The translations under genes and the position numbers were made by a program. From Bacteroidota bacterium (GTDB lineage Bacteria > Bacteroidota > Bacteroidia > Chitinophagales > Chitinophagaceae), in NCBI GenBank assembly GCA_005798905.1, contig SYIK01000006.1:98097-162096 (forward strand): a stretch of 64,000 nucleotides of DNA. Direction: 5' to 3'. The notes below the pieces were generated by a model that did no database searches, was not told where the DNA came from, and saw only the letters and a program-made list of their open reading frames with translations. Positions 52,625 through 61,228 of this stretch are shown here, piece after piece; position 1 is the first letter of the stretch, and the number at the start of each line of letters is the position of its first letter.

Positions 52625-54175
52625 TTATTTGTACTCTCCAAATACTTTGCGCAATACATCCGAAATTTCTCCCAAAGTGCAATAGTTTTCTACGGCTGTA
52701 ATTACAGTAGGCATTAGGTTTTCGTTTGTTTTTGCTTTATCGGATAAATCTTGTAAAAGTTGGTTTACTAATTCTGAATTACGCTTCGATTTTAATTTAT
52801 TTATTTTTTCAATTTGAATTGTTCGGATGTTATCATCTACTTTCAAAATTTCTAAAGCAGTTTTTTCATCCGCCTGAAATTTATTTAAACCAACAATAAT
52901 TTTTTCTCCGGTTTCAATTTTTTTCTGGTATTCAAAAGCACTGTGTGCAATTTCATTTTGCATAAATCCCGATTCGATTGCTGCAATACTTCCACCAAGC
53001 AAATCAATTTTTTCAATTAATACTAAAGCAGCTTTTTCTATTTCTTGTGTGAGCGATTCAACAAAATACGAGCCTGCTAAAGGATCCGCTGTATCTGCAA
53101 CACCACTTTCATACGCAACGATTTGTTGTGTTCTCAATGCAATTCCTGCTGCATTTTCTGTTGGCAAACTAAATGCTTCATCAAATCCATTTGTATGTAA
53201 TGATTGTGTTCCACCTAAAACTGCAGCTAATGTTTGAACTGTAACTCTTGAAATATTATTCATTGGTTGTTGTGCCGTAAGTGTGCTGCCGCCAGTTTGC
53301 GTGTGAAAGCGCAGCATCATTGCTTTTGGATCAGTAGCACCAAAATCTTTCATAATTTTTGCCCATATTTTTCTTGCAGCTCTAAACTTTGCAACTTCTT
53401 CAAACAAATTATTATGTGCATTAAAAAAGAAAGAAAGTCGTTTACCAATAATATTAATATCTAAACCTTTTTCCAATGCAGCTTTCACATACGCTTTCCC
53501 ATTGCTAATTGTAAAAGCAATTTCTTGAACAGCCGTGCTTCCTGCTTCCCGAATGTGATAGCCCGAAATAGAAATGGTGTTCCATTTTGGTAATTCTTTA
53601 TTACACCATTCAAAAATATCAGTGATGATGCGCATGGATGGTTTTGGCGGATAGATATAAGTTCCTCTTGCGGCGTATTCTTTTAAAATATCATTTTGTA
53701 TTGTGCCAGAAATTTTTGATAAATCAGCTCCTTGTTTTTTTGCGAGAGCAACATAAAATGCTAAAAGAATAAATCCAGTTGCGTTTATTGTCATCGAAGT
53801 GCTGATGTCTTCCAACTTAATGTCTTTGAAAAGCGCTTCCATATCTTCGAGGCTATCAATTGCAACACCAACTTTTCCTACTTCACCGTTTGCTAATTCG
53901 TGGCCGCTATCGTAGCCAATTTGTGTGGGAAGATCAAATGCAACACTTAATCCAGTTACACCTTGAGATAATAAATATTTGTATCGATTATTACTTTCTT
54001 CAGCTGTGGAAAACCCAGCGTATTGACGCATGGTCCAAAGTTTTCCACGGTACATATCTGGCTGAATGCCACGTGTGAATGGAAATTCGCCCGGGCTTTC
54101 ATTTTCAATTTCCGTTTTTCTGTAAACAGATTTTATTTCAATTCCCGAATCAGTATAGATTTTTTTCTGTTGCAT
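52625..54175 (-). CDS. Methylmalonyl-CoA mutase family, catalytic subunit without B12-binding domain
   Basis: 516 residues: the barrel domain only. Key blocks are [20 protein letters not shown] (the Tyr corresponds to Tyr89 of the P. shermanii enzyme, characteristic of methylmalonyl-CoA mutase rather than isobutyryl- or hydroxyisobutyryl-CoA mutase), [40 protein letters not shown] and [19 protein letters not shown]. The B12-binding domain would have to be a separate small protein, which is not adjacent. The layout resembles split archaeal-type mutases. It interconverts methylmalonyl-CoA and succinyl-CoA. A small membrane-anchored protein gene lies 10 bases upstream. Confidence 0.9.
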   Translation of the reverse strand: MQQKKIYTDSGIEIKSVYRKTEIENESPGEFPFTRGIQPDMYRGKLWTMRQYAGFSTAEESNNRYKYLLSQGVTGLSVAFDLPTQIGYDSGHELANGEVGKVGVAIDSLEDMEALFKDIKLEDISTSMTINATGFILLAFYVALAKKQGADLSKISGTIQNDILKEYAARGTYIYPPKPSMRIITDIFEWCNKELPKWNTISISGYHIREAGSTAVQEIAFTISNGKAYVKAALEKGLDINIIGKRLSFFFNAHNNLFEEVAKFRAARKIWAKIMKDFGATDPKAMMLRFHTQTGGSTLTAQQPMNNISRVTVQTLAAVLGGTQSLHTNGFDEAFSLPTENAAGIALRTQQIVAYESGVADTADPLAGSYFVESLTQEIEKAALVLIEKIDLLGGSIAAIESGFMQNEIAHSAFEYQKKIETGEKIIVGLNKFQADEKTALEILKVDDNIRTIQIEKINKLKSKRNSELVNQLLQDLSDKAKTNENLMPTVITAVENYCTLGEISDVLRKVFGEYK

Positions 54176-54185
54176 ATTAAATAGT

Positions 54186-54692
54186 TCATCGCATTAATTT
54201 TCTTGCTTCAAAATTGAGTGCATCTAAAACAATCAAGTGCAACGCATTTTTTTCCTGCTTCAATATTAGTTCCAGAATTGTACGACTAAGATCAAACGAT
54301 GTTGCATTTGTTGGCAAAGTTTGCGCAACCTGATTAACAATTAACATATTTTGATCTTTTAGTTTTTGAAGAGATTGCCAAGCTGTTTGTGTTACATAAA
54401 TCTGTTGTGAAAAATTGTGTTCAAACTCTTGTTTAATATTCGATAATAAAAGAAGTTGCATTTCTTTTACCGATAAATCTTGTTGATTTAATCTTCCAAT
54501 CAAATTGGGTAATGCAATTCGTTCGGCCAAAATTACTAATCGCTCATAAGCTTGTAACTGCATGGGTTTCGTTGTAAAATCTGGTTGTTTTTTTTGGGAG
54601 ACTTTATCTTTTTTTATTAATAAATAAAAGGCAAGCGATGAAACAATTACAGAAAACATAGATAATAATAAACTGTAGCTCGCAGAAACCAT
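54186..54692 (-). CDS. Membrane-anchored protein of unknown function (DUF7935-like)
   Basis: 168 residues. One N-terminal helix ([21 protein letters not shown]) is followed by a basic stretch and a mostly helical domain with [20 protein letters not shown] and [18 protein letters not shown], then [20 protein letters not shown]. It resembles a Bacteroidota family I know only as a DUF (possibly DUF7935); this is tentative. It is located directly upstream of the mutase gene on the same strand and has its own promoter box. Confidence 0.65.
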   Translation of the reverse strand: MVSASYSLLLSMFSVIVSSLAFYLLIKKDKVSQKKQPDFTTKPMQLQAYERLVILAERIALPNLIGRLNQQDLSVKEMQLLLLSNIKQEFEHNFSQQIYVTQTAWQSLQKLKDQNMLIVNQVAQTLPTNATSFDLSRTILELILKQEKNALHLIVLDALNFEARKLMR

Positions 54693-54710
54693 ACATGCAA
54701 TTTAGAGTAA

Positions 54711-54718
54711 CAAAAATA
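54711..54718 (-). promoter_or_regulatory. -7 promoter box of the DUF7935-like/mutase operon
   Basis: TATTTTTG on the minus strand, 18 bases before the ATG at 54692. It is divergent from the iron-sulfur carrier promoter. Confidence 0.6.
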
Positions 54719-54770
54719 CAGGCAATTGGCATTCATTTCTAAAATAGCAGTTGGTTAACTTTAAGTGTTC

Positions 54771-54778
54771 TATTTTTG
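54771..54778 (+). promoter_or_regulatory. -7 promoter box of the A-type carrier gene
   Basis: A perfect TATTTTTG, 15 bases before the ATG at 54794. The in-frame TTG at 54776 is part of this box. Confidence 0.62.
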
Positions 54779-54793
54779 CAGATAAATGTAGTT

Positions 54794-55138
54794 ATGGAAA
54801 TAATACAAAAGATTCCTATTCAGTTAACTGTTGGGGCGATAAAAGAAGTTAAGCGACTAATGGCAAAGGATGATTTTATTCAAAATCAATTTTTACGCAT
54901 TGGTGTAAAAGGGGGAGGATGTTCGGGTATGACATATATTATCGGGTTTGACAATAAAGCTGAGAATGATATTTATTTTGAAATTGAAAGTATTCCTTGT
55001 GTAATGAACAAAGCACACGAAATGTATCTTGTCGGAATGGAAATTGATTGGAAAGAAGGATTGAACAATCGTGGGTTTGATTTCAAAAATCCAAATGCGA
55101 GTTCAACTTGCGGTTGTGGAACTTCGTTTTCGGTTTAA
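54794..55138 (+). CDS. A-type iron-sulfur cluster carrier (IscA/SufA/ErpA family)
   Basis: 114 residues from the ATG at 54794. The three conserved cysteines are Cys43 (VKGGGCSGMTY), Cys106 and Cys108 (SSTCGCGTSFSV). GFDFKNPNASSTCGCG is the canonical end. It carries assembled clusters to target proteins. The IscA, SufA and ErpA branches cannot be told apart here, and no suf or isc genes are adjacent. It ends at a strong bidirectional hairpin shared with secDF. Confidence 0.93.
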   Translation: MEIIQKIPIQLTVGAIKEVKRLMAKDDFIQNQFLRIGVKGGGCSGMTYIIGFDNKAENDIYFEIESIPCVMNKAHEMYLVGMEIDWKEGLNNRGFDFKNPNASSTCGCGTSFSV

Positions 55139-55157
55139 TTATGTGTAACCGATTATG

Positions 55158-55185
55158 AAACTGCCTCTCAAAAGAGAGGCAGTTT
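55158..55185. terminator. Bidirectional terminator between the A-type carrier gene and secDF
   Basis: A 12-base-pair perfect stem (AAACTGCCTCTC with GAGAGGCAGTTT) around AAAA, with T-runs on both strands: TTTTT on the plus side and a run of A on the other. It separates two convergent genes and is the clearest terminator in the window. Confidence 0.9.
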
Positions 55186-55206
55186 TTATTTACAAAAAAT
55201 GTTTTT

Positions 55207-58200
55207 TTAGGAATTACTACTTGCTACATCTCCAAGTGGTTTGTTTTTTGCAAGATCAACAAGAATTGGAGCAGCAACAAAAATGGAAGAGTATGTACCA
55301 GTCACAACACCAATTAACATTGCGAATGCAAATCCTCTTGTTACTTCTCCACCGAAAATAAACAAGATAAGTATTGTGAGGAATACGGTTAACGAAGTCA
55401 TAATGGTACGACTAAGTGTATCGTTAATTGCACGATTAATAATATTTTCTTTAGATACACCTTTTAGGTTTCGGCTGTATTCACGAATTCTATCAAATAC
55501 AATTACGGTATCGTTCATGGAAAAACCGATAACGGTAAGTACTGCTGCAATGAAATGTTGGTCTAATTCCAATGGGAATGGAACAATATCTTTCAAAAAA
55601 GAAAAGGCAGCTAAGGTTACTAATACATCATGTAACAATGCTACTATTGTTCCTAAAGAGTATCTCCAGTCGCGGAAACGAACAAAAATATAAATTGAAA
55701 TAATTAAAATAGACCAAAAGGTTGCCCATTTAGCACCCGATTTTAAGTCATCAGAAATGGTTGGCAATACTTTCTTGGATCCTAATTTGTAATCGGATAC
55801 GAATACTTCGTAGCTAATTGTTGGGAAATGATATTTCAATCCTTCATATAGTTTTCTTTGAACAGTTTCATCAACGCCTAAATTGGGATCATTAATTAAA
55901 AAAGAAGTAGTGATGTCTAATTGATTTTCAAGACCAATTGTTTTAATAATTGGGTTTTCGCCAAATGATTTTTCAAGATCTTTTCTCACTTGTTCAACAT
56001 CCAAAGATTTTCCTTTTTCAAATTGAACAACATAGCTACGCCCACCTTTAAATTCCACACCTTCATGAAAACCATTGAAGATTGCCGCAACACCCAATAA
56101 TAAAACAACAATTGAAATTCCGTAAGCATATTTCCGGTATTCGATGAATTTATAACTTGCGTGTTTGAAAATACTTTTACTAATTATAGTAAAATATTGA
56201 AGATGATGTTTTTTCCCGGTAAACCAATCAGAAACCCATCGGCTAACTAAAATACCGCAGAATAAGGATAATAAAATACCAATTATTTGCGTGGTAGCAA
56301 ATCCTTTAACAGGGCCTAATCCAAAATAAAATAAAATAATTGCTGTAAGTAATGTAGTAACGTGTGCATCTAATACTGGTGGCAATGAGCGACGGTAACC
56401 GTCGTTGATTGCAAGTTGATAGCCTTTTCCTTTTGTAAGTTCTTCTTTAATACGTTCGTAAATAATTACGTTAGTGTCTACAGCCATCCCGATTGTTAAT
56501 ACCAAACCAGCAATACCTGGTGCAGTAAGCGTTGCACCAAGTCCAGCTAATACACCAACTGTAAAAAGTAAATTAAGAATAAGCGCAATATTTGCAACCC
56601 ATCCACTCGTGTTGTAATAAACCAACATTAAAAGAAAAATGACAATAAATGAAATGCTAAAAGCTTTTAATCCTCCATCAATAGCTTCTGCTCCAAGAGT
56701 TGGACCAACTACTTCTTCATGAACAATTTTTGCTGGGGCAGGAAGTTTTCCTGCTTTCAAAATGTTGGCAAGATCTTGCGCTTCTTCAACTGTAAAATTT
56801 CCACGAATTTGTGATCTTCCTCCTTCAATTTTTTCATCGGCAACAGGTGCAGAATAAACAACATCATCCAATACGATTGCAATTGGGATACTTTTTTGAG
56901 CACTTTTTTCAGTAAGAATTGCCCAATCACTTCCACCTTTTGGGCTCATACTCATTTCTACAATCGGGTTGCCTGTTATTTGTTCGTAATCTTGGTTTGC
57001 AGAAGTAACTGCATCACCTTCCAATGGCGCTTTATCGGAACCGTAAGTTTTTATTGCATAAATAGGAACGAAATCATTTGCTTTTCCAGTTGTTGCATCT
57101 CGCTCCGGAATTCCGTAATAAAATCTTAAATCAGCAGGAAGTTTACCAATAATCCCATCTAAGTTTAGAAAACCTCTTAGCGTAGCTGTATCTTTTATGC
57201 GTACATAGCCAAGTGCTGCTGGGTAACTAACTTTTCCTGTTGTTGGATTTTGGTAAAGAGAAACAAATTGAAGATATTCTCCCAATGAACGCTTCTTTTT
57301 AGCAGTTGTATCTGAACTATTTTTACTGCCAGCAATAATATCGGAAAGTTTTCCTGACTTAGTTTTTGAAGTTGTATCTACAGGATTAATTTCAATGATA
57401 CTGTCCGATTGAATGCTTGTGCCATTCATGATATCGTTAAATGCTTGATCAGCATTAACTAAAGACGCATCCAGTTCTGAAATATTGTAAACTTCCCAAA
57501 ATTGTAAATTGGCTGAAGCTTGTAAATATTTTCTTACACGCTCTTCATCGTCAATACCTGGCAATTCAACTGTAATAATTCCTTTTCCTTCTTCTAAATT
57601 AATATTGGGTTGGGCTACACCAAACTGGTCAATACGGCTTCGTAAAACTCTAAAAGTTCTGTTAACCGCTTCACCAGCTTCTTTTCTAACAACTTCAAGA
57701 ACTTTTGTATCGTTAGCACTTATCTCAATTTGATCTTGATTTGCCGCAGAAAATAAACCAGCCAATTTTTCTTCGCCAACTAATTTTTTATATTCTTCGT
57801 AAAACAATGTGATAAAATCAGCATCACTATTTGCTTTTTGTTTGTTTGCATTTTCTAAAGCAGTATTAAAACTTTCATCTCTGGAATTATTGCTCATGGA
57901 GCGAAGTAATCCTGTCAAATCAACTTCCATGGTAACGTTTACACCACCTTGCAAATCTAATCCAAGATTCAATTCTGACTCTTGTGCTTTGCGATAGCTG
58001 TGTCCAAACCAAGTTATTTTAGTGTCTTTGGTACTGTCGAGTAATTGTGTTACCCGATTTTTATAAATAACTTTTAAGTTTTCGGGATAGTCATTTGGAT
58101 CAGTAATGTTTTTTGCATCGCCATAAGTGGCATTCATAAACTGTTGTGCTTGCGCTTCCATTTTACTTTCATGCCTGTTTACAAACCAAGTAAAAGAAAG

Positions 58201-58263
58201 TAGAAATACAGAATAAATAATTAGCAAAATCGTAAAGAAGCGAACCATTCCTTTCAGTTGCAT
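55207..58263 (-). CDS. secDF: Protein translocase subunits SecD and SecF, fused
   Basis: 1018 residues. SecD part: first helix near the N-terminus, NLGLDLQGGVNVTMEVDLTG (D1 motif), a periplasmic P1 domain (~90-520), then GLVLTIGMAVDTNVIIYERI (D5-type motif). SecF part from ~690: GVEFKGGRSYVVQFEKGKSL, then VLTVIGFSMNDTVIVFDRIR and TLSRTIMTSLTVFLTILIL. The fusion uses proton-motive force to pull proteins across the inner membrane after SecA. yajC, encoded at 60405-60734, is its usual partner. A 19-base hairpin (58293-58311) lies in its leader. Confidence 0.95.
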   Translation of the reverse strand: MQLKGMVRFFTILLIIYSVFLLSFTWFVNRHESKMEAQAQQFMNATYGDAKNITDPNDYPENLKVIYKNRVTQLLDSTKDTKITWFGHSYRKAQESELNLGLDLQGGVNVTMEVDLTGLLRSMSNNSRDESFNTALENANKQKANSDADFITLFYEEYKKLVGEEKLAGLFSAANQDQIEISANDTKVLEVVRKEAGEAVNRTFRVLRSRIDQFGVAQPNINLEEGKGIITVELPGIDDEERVRKYLQASANLQFWEVYNISELDASLVNADQAFNDIMNGTSIQSDSIIEINPVDTTSKTKSGKLSDIIAGSKNSSDTTAKKKRSLGEYLQFVSLYQNPTTGKVSYPAALGYVRIKDTATLRGFLNLDGIIGKLPADLRFYYGIPERDATTGKANDFVPIYAIKTYGSDKAPLEGDAVTSANQDYEQITGNPIVEMSMSPKGGSDWAILTEKSAQKSIPIAIVLDDVVYSAPVADEKIEGGRSQIRGNFTVEEAQDLANILKAGKLPAPAKIVHEEVVGPTLGAEAIDGGLKAFSISFIVIFLLMLVYYNTSGWVANIALILNLLFTVGVLAGLGATLTAPGIAGLVLTIGMAVDTNVIIYERIKEELTKGKGYQLAINDGYRRSLPPVLDAHVTTLLTAIILFYFGLGPVKGFATTQIIGILLSLFCGILVSRWVSDWFTGKKHHLQYFTIISKSIFKHASYKFIEYRKYAYGISIVVLLLGVAAIFNGFHEGVEFKGGRSYVVQFEKGKSLDVEQVRKDLEKSFGENPIIKTIGLENQLDITTSFLINDPNLGVDETVQRKLYEGLKYHFPTISYEVFVSDYKLGSKKVLPTISDDLKSGAKWATFWSILIISIYIFVRFRDWRYSLGTIVALLHDVLVTLAAFSFLKDIVPFPLELDQHFIAAVLTVIGFSMNDTVIVFDRIREYSRNLKGVSKENIINRAINDTLSRTIMTSLTVFLTILILFIFGGEVTRGFAFAMLIGVVTGTYSSIFVAAPILVDLAKNKPLGDVASSNS

Positions 58264-58347
58264 ACGAGTAGTTTTCTTTTGTTTCCGATTTTCTGTTTAA
58301 TTTAAAAACAGACAGATTAGCGGAATTAATTTTTTTTTTAAAGAGGG

Positions 58348-58355
58348 CAAAGATA
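58348..58355 (-). promoter_or_regulatory. Possible -7 promoter box of secDF
   Basis: TATCTTTG on the minus strand, a perfect match 84 bases before the ATG at 58263, predicting a leader of ~80 bases with a small CTGTTT/AAACAG hairpin and no upstream ATG. Confidence 0.5.
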
Positions 58356-58454
58356 ATGTTTTCAGGTAGAAAAATTTTACAATATTGAAGAGATAAACAA
58401 CCAAGGTTTTGTAAACTTACTAGGACTAATTTATCCTAAAGGAGTCAATTCCCT

Positions 58455-58462
58455 TACTTTTG
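58455..58462 (+). promoter_or_regulatory. -7 promoter box of the aminotransferase gene
   Basis: A perfect TACTTTTG, 38 bases before the ATG at 58501. Confidence 0.6.
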
Positions 58463-58500
58463 TAGGACAATTTTTTTTAAGATTCAATAGTAAAATATTT

Positions 58501-59691
58501 ATGAAATTATCATCAAAATTGTTGAAGTTTAATGAGCCCGAAACCTTGAAAATGGCTAAATTGGGAAGGGAATTACGTGCTAAGGGGGTCGATGTTATTG
58601 ATCTTAGTTTGGGAGAACCTGATTTTGAAACTCCTCTTCATATTAAAGATGCGTTAAAAAAAGCTGTGGATGATAATTGGAGCCATTATTCTCCTGTAGC
58701 AGGTTATCCAGATTTGCGGGAGGCTGTTTGTGTAAAATTAAAAAGAGACAACCAACTTGAATATGTTCCTGAAAATATTGTAGTTTCTACAGGTGCCAAA
58801 CAAAGTTTGGCTAATGCAATTTTAGCAATTGTAGATGATGGCGATGAAGTAATAATACCAGCACCTTTTTGGGTTTCGTATTCTGAGTTGGTAAAAATTG
58901 CAGGAGGAATTCCTGTTATTGTAAAAACGAGCTCTGAAAATAAATACAAGATAACACCACAGCAATTAGAGGCGACAATCACAAACAAATCAAAACTTTT
59001 TTTGTTTTCATCACCCTGCAATCCTAGTGGTAGTATTTATTCCAAAGAAGAACTTGCCGAATTGGTAAAAATATTTGAAAAGTACAATGACCTATTCATT
59101 ATTTCGGATGAGATTTATGAGTATATCAATTTTATTGGAAAACACGAAAGCATTGCACAATTCAGTTCCATAAAAGAAAGAGTTGTAATAATAAATGGAT
59201 TGAGTAAAGGTTTTGCAATGACGGGCTATCGACTCGGTTATCTTGCTGCAACAGTTGAAATAGCAAGGGCTTGCGAAAAATGGCAAGGACAATTTACAAG
59301 TGGCACCAATGCAGTTACGCAAAAAGCTGCAGTAGAAGCATTGCTTGGAAATTTAGAGCAATCAATATTTATGAAAAATGAATTTGCAACTCGACGCAAA
59401 AGAATATTGGAATTAATTAACGAAATTCCGAATTTTTCTTGTGTAGAACCGGATGGTGCATTTTATATTTTCCCAGTTGTAAAATCTTATTTTGGTAAAA
59501 CCGATGGCGAATCAATTATAAATAATGCGGATGATTTATGCATTTATCTTTTACACAAAGCACATGTTTCAACCGTTACGGGTAGGGCTTTTGGCGAGCC
59601 GGATTGTATTCGCATTTCATTTGCCAATAGCATGGAAAAAATTGAAACTGCAATGAACAGGATTAAAAACAGTTTAGCAAAACTTCACTAA
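58501..59691 (+). CDS. Pyridoxal-phosphate aminotransferase class I/II (aspartate aminotransferase type Ib)
   Basis: 396 residues. DLSLGEPDFETPLHIKDAL at the N-terminus; VVSTGAKQSLANAILAIVDD; LFSSPCNPSGSIYSKEEL; FIISDEIYEYINF with the PLP-stacking Asp/Tyr; the Schiff-base lysine is in INGLSKGFAMTGYRLGYLAA. These are the marks of aspartate aminotransferase subgroup Ib. It interconverts aspartate and 2-oxoglutarate with oxaloacetate and glutamate; prephenate or other substrates are also possible in this group. It converges on coaE with nine bases between stops. Confidence 0.9.
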   Translation: MKLSSKLLKFNEPETLKMAKLGRELRAKGVDVIDLSLGEPDFETPLHIKDALKKAVDDNWSHYSPVAGYPDLREAVCVKLKRDNQLEYVPENIVVSTGAKQSLANAILAIVDDGDEVIIPAPFWVSYSELVKIAGGIPVIVKTSSENKYKITPQQLEATITNKSKLFLFSSPCNPSGSIYSKEELAELVKIFEKYNDLFIISDEIYEYINFIGKHESIAQFSSIKERVVIINGLSKGFAMTGYRLGYLAATVEIARACEKWQGQFTSGTNAVTQKAAVEALLGNLEQSIFMKNEFATRRKRILELINEIPNFSCVEPDGAFYIFPVVKSYFGKTDGESIINNADDLCIYLLHKAHVSTVTGRAFGEPDCIRISFANSMEKIETAMNRIKNSLAKLH

Positions 59692-59700
59692 AACGATTAC

Positions 59701-60291
59701 TTAGTTTTTATTTAGAGAAATAAAATGTTGATGGAGTTTTAATACTTGTGGAATCAATAATTCTTTTTCATCGTTTGTAATTACAAAATGGCAACGACTT
59801 ATTTTTGTTTCTTCATCTAATTGATTTTTCATTCTTTTTTCAACAGCATCTTTGCTTACTCCGTCGCGTTCAATTACTCTTTTTATTCTAAGCTCAGTTG
59901 GCGAAGAAACTCCAATTACAAAATCAAGTTGCTTATCTGCACCAGCTTCGAAAAGCATTGCAGCTTCTTTAATAACATAAGGTGCTGTTTGATTTTTCAT
60001 CCATTCAGCTGCTGCATTAATTGATGCAGGATGAATTATTGCATTTAATTTTTCAAGTTTTTCTTTGTCGTTGAAAACAATATTTGCAAGTATAGTTCTA
60101 TTCAGTTCGCTTCCGATATAAATTTCAGCACCAAAAATTTCAATTAGTTTTTGTTTCAATTCAGCGTTCACGTTCATTAATTGCTTCGCTTCTTTGTCTG
60201 CGTAGTAAACGGGGATATTGAGTGTTTCAAAAATTTTTGCAACGGTGCTTTTTCCGCTTCCCATTCCGCCTGTAAGTCCAATTTTTAGCAT
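59701..60291 (-). CDS. coaE: Dephospho-CoA kinase
   Basis: Last step of CoA synthesis: phosphorylates the 3'-OH of dephospho-CoA. 196 residues from the ATG at 60291 (MLKIGLTGGMGSGKSTVAKI); a TTG two codons upstream is less likely. P-loop GGMGSGKST; YYADKEAKQLM and IHPASINAAAEWM, which bind CoA; ERDGVSKDAVEKRMKNQ as lid. It is the last gene of the nusB-DUF1573-yajC-coaE block; a hairpin lies between it and yajC, so it may also be transcribed on its own from a weak box (TTATTTTG) just before the ATG. Confidence 0.94.
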   Translation of the reverse strand: MLKIGLTGGMGSGKSTVAKIFETLNIPVYYADKEAKQLMNVNAELKQKLIEIFGAEIYIGSELNRTILANIVFNDKEKLEKLNAIIHPASINAAAEWMKNQTAPYVIKEAAMLFEAGADKQLDFVIGVSSPTELRIKRVIERDGVSKDAVEKRMKNQLDEETKISRCHFVITNDEKELLIPQVLKLHQHFISLNKN

Positions 60292-60342
60292 TCGCAAAAT
60301 AATTATTGGTTCTAAATTCCAACTAAAATTTCAAATCACAAA

Positions 60343-60382
60343 TAAAAAAATCTCAAGCCGTTTTTAAAAGCTTAAGATTTTT
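60343..60382. terminator. Hairpin terminator between yajC and coaE
   Basis: AAAAAATCTCAAGC and GCTTAAGATTTTTT face each other around a ~10-base loop, with one mismatch. T-runs on both strands fit a bidirectional terminator. On the minus strand it would end the yajC transcript. Confidence 0.6.
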
Positions 60383-60404
60383 TAAAATGGAAAAATTTTG
60401 TGAG

Positions 60405-60734
60405 TTATTTTTTATCCGTTGACTTGTTCAGTGCAACTGTCCAATCCATACTAATTGCATTTTTTTCAATTTTAATGTAACTGCCAGGACTAACTTCAAG
60501 ATTCAACGTTCCATCTTCATTTACTTTATTGATGGTTCCATGAATTCCTGCAATGGTTACAATTTTTTCACCTTTTTGAAGATCGTCAATAAACTTTTTT
60601 TGACTCTTAGCTTTTTTAGCTTGCGGACGAATAAAGAACAACCAAAAAGTAAGGATAATTGCTCCCATGAAAATGATTGACGTCATATTTCCAAAAGGAC
60701 CTGCAGCTTGGGCTTGTAAAAAATAAATATTCAT
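60405..60734 (-). CDS. yajC: Preprotein translocase subunit YajC
   Basis: 109 residues with one N-terminal membrane helix (MTSIIFMGAIILTFWLFFIRP). The signature FIRPQAKKAKSQKKFIDDLQ and GEKIVTIAGIHGTINKV is present. It forms the SecDF-YajC complex. It lies 17 bases downstream of the DUF1573 lipoprotein gene and is followed by a terminator-like hairpin. Confidence 0.95.
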   Translation of the reverse strand: MNIYFLQAQAAGPFGNMTSIIFMGAIILTFWLFFIRPQAKKAKSQKKFIDDLQKGEKIVTIAGIHGTINKVNEDGTLNLEVSPGSYIKIEKNAISMDWTVALNKSTDKK

Positions 60735-60751
60735 ATTGTTTGTTTAAAAAT

Positions 60752-61189
60752 TTAATTTTCTTTTTTTAAAACTTCCACATTAAAAACTAACACACGTCGT
60801 GCTGGAATTGTGTTTGCATCTACATAAACTTCTTTTGAATTGAGACTACCGCCTCTATTTGCACTATTGAATTTTGCTTTAATAACACCTTCTTTTCCTG
60901 GTGCAATTGGTTCTTTTGGCGTTTCCGGAATTGTGCATCCACATTGTGCAGATACATTGGAAACGATTAGTGGATTTTTCCCAATGTTTTTAAACCGAAA
61001 AGCAACTTCCAATTCCTGCCCTTCAATTATTTTTCCCATTTCTTGAATGGTATCATCCAACCATTGAACGTTTGTATAATTAATTGTGTCTTTTGCAAGT
61101 TCATTTACAGAGGAAGTTGTTTCATTGTTATTGTTTTTGCAAGCAATAACTGCAACAATAATTAAAAACGAGTGTAAAAATTTCATCAT
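60752..61189 (-). CDS. DUF1573 domain-containing lipoprotein
   Basis: 145 residues. A lipoprotein signal (FLHSFLIIVAVIAC) puts the acylated Cys near residue 17. The DUF1573 domain is an immunoglobulin-like fold with EVAFRFKNIGKNPLIVSNVS and AQCGCTIPETPKEPIAPGKE, where the C-G-C pair is the family mark. The function is unknown. It occurs in this position between nusB and yajC in many Bacteroidota. Two overlapping ATGs (61189, 61186) are possible. Confidence 0.88.
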   Translation of the reverse strand: MMKFLHSFLIIVAVIACKNNNNETTSSVNELAKDTINYTNVQWLDDTIQEMGKIIEGQELEVAFRFKNIGKNPLIVSNVSAQCGCTIPETPKEPIAPGKEGVIKAKFNSANRGGSLNSKEVYVDANTIPARRVLVFNVEVLKKEN

Positions 61190-61203
61190 AAAAATAGGAG
61201 GTG

Positions 61204-61211
61204 CAAATGTA
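61204..61211 (-). promoter_or_regulatory. -7 promoter box of the DUF1573-yajC genes
   Basis: TACATTTG on the minus strand, a perfect match 14 bases before the ATG at 61189, in the 39-base gap after nusB. Confidence 0.55.
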
Positions 61212-61228
61212 TTAAAAATGGTTGGATG

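Noticed and set aside
55241..55693. A 150-codon open frame antisense to secDF
   Set aside because: It is opposite the conserved SecF part, has no upstream promoter of its own and no recognisable domain.
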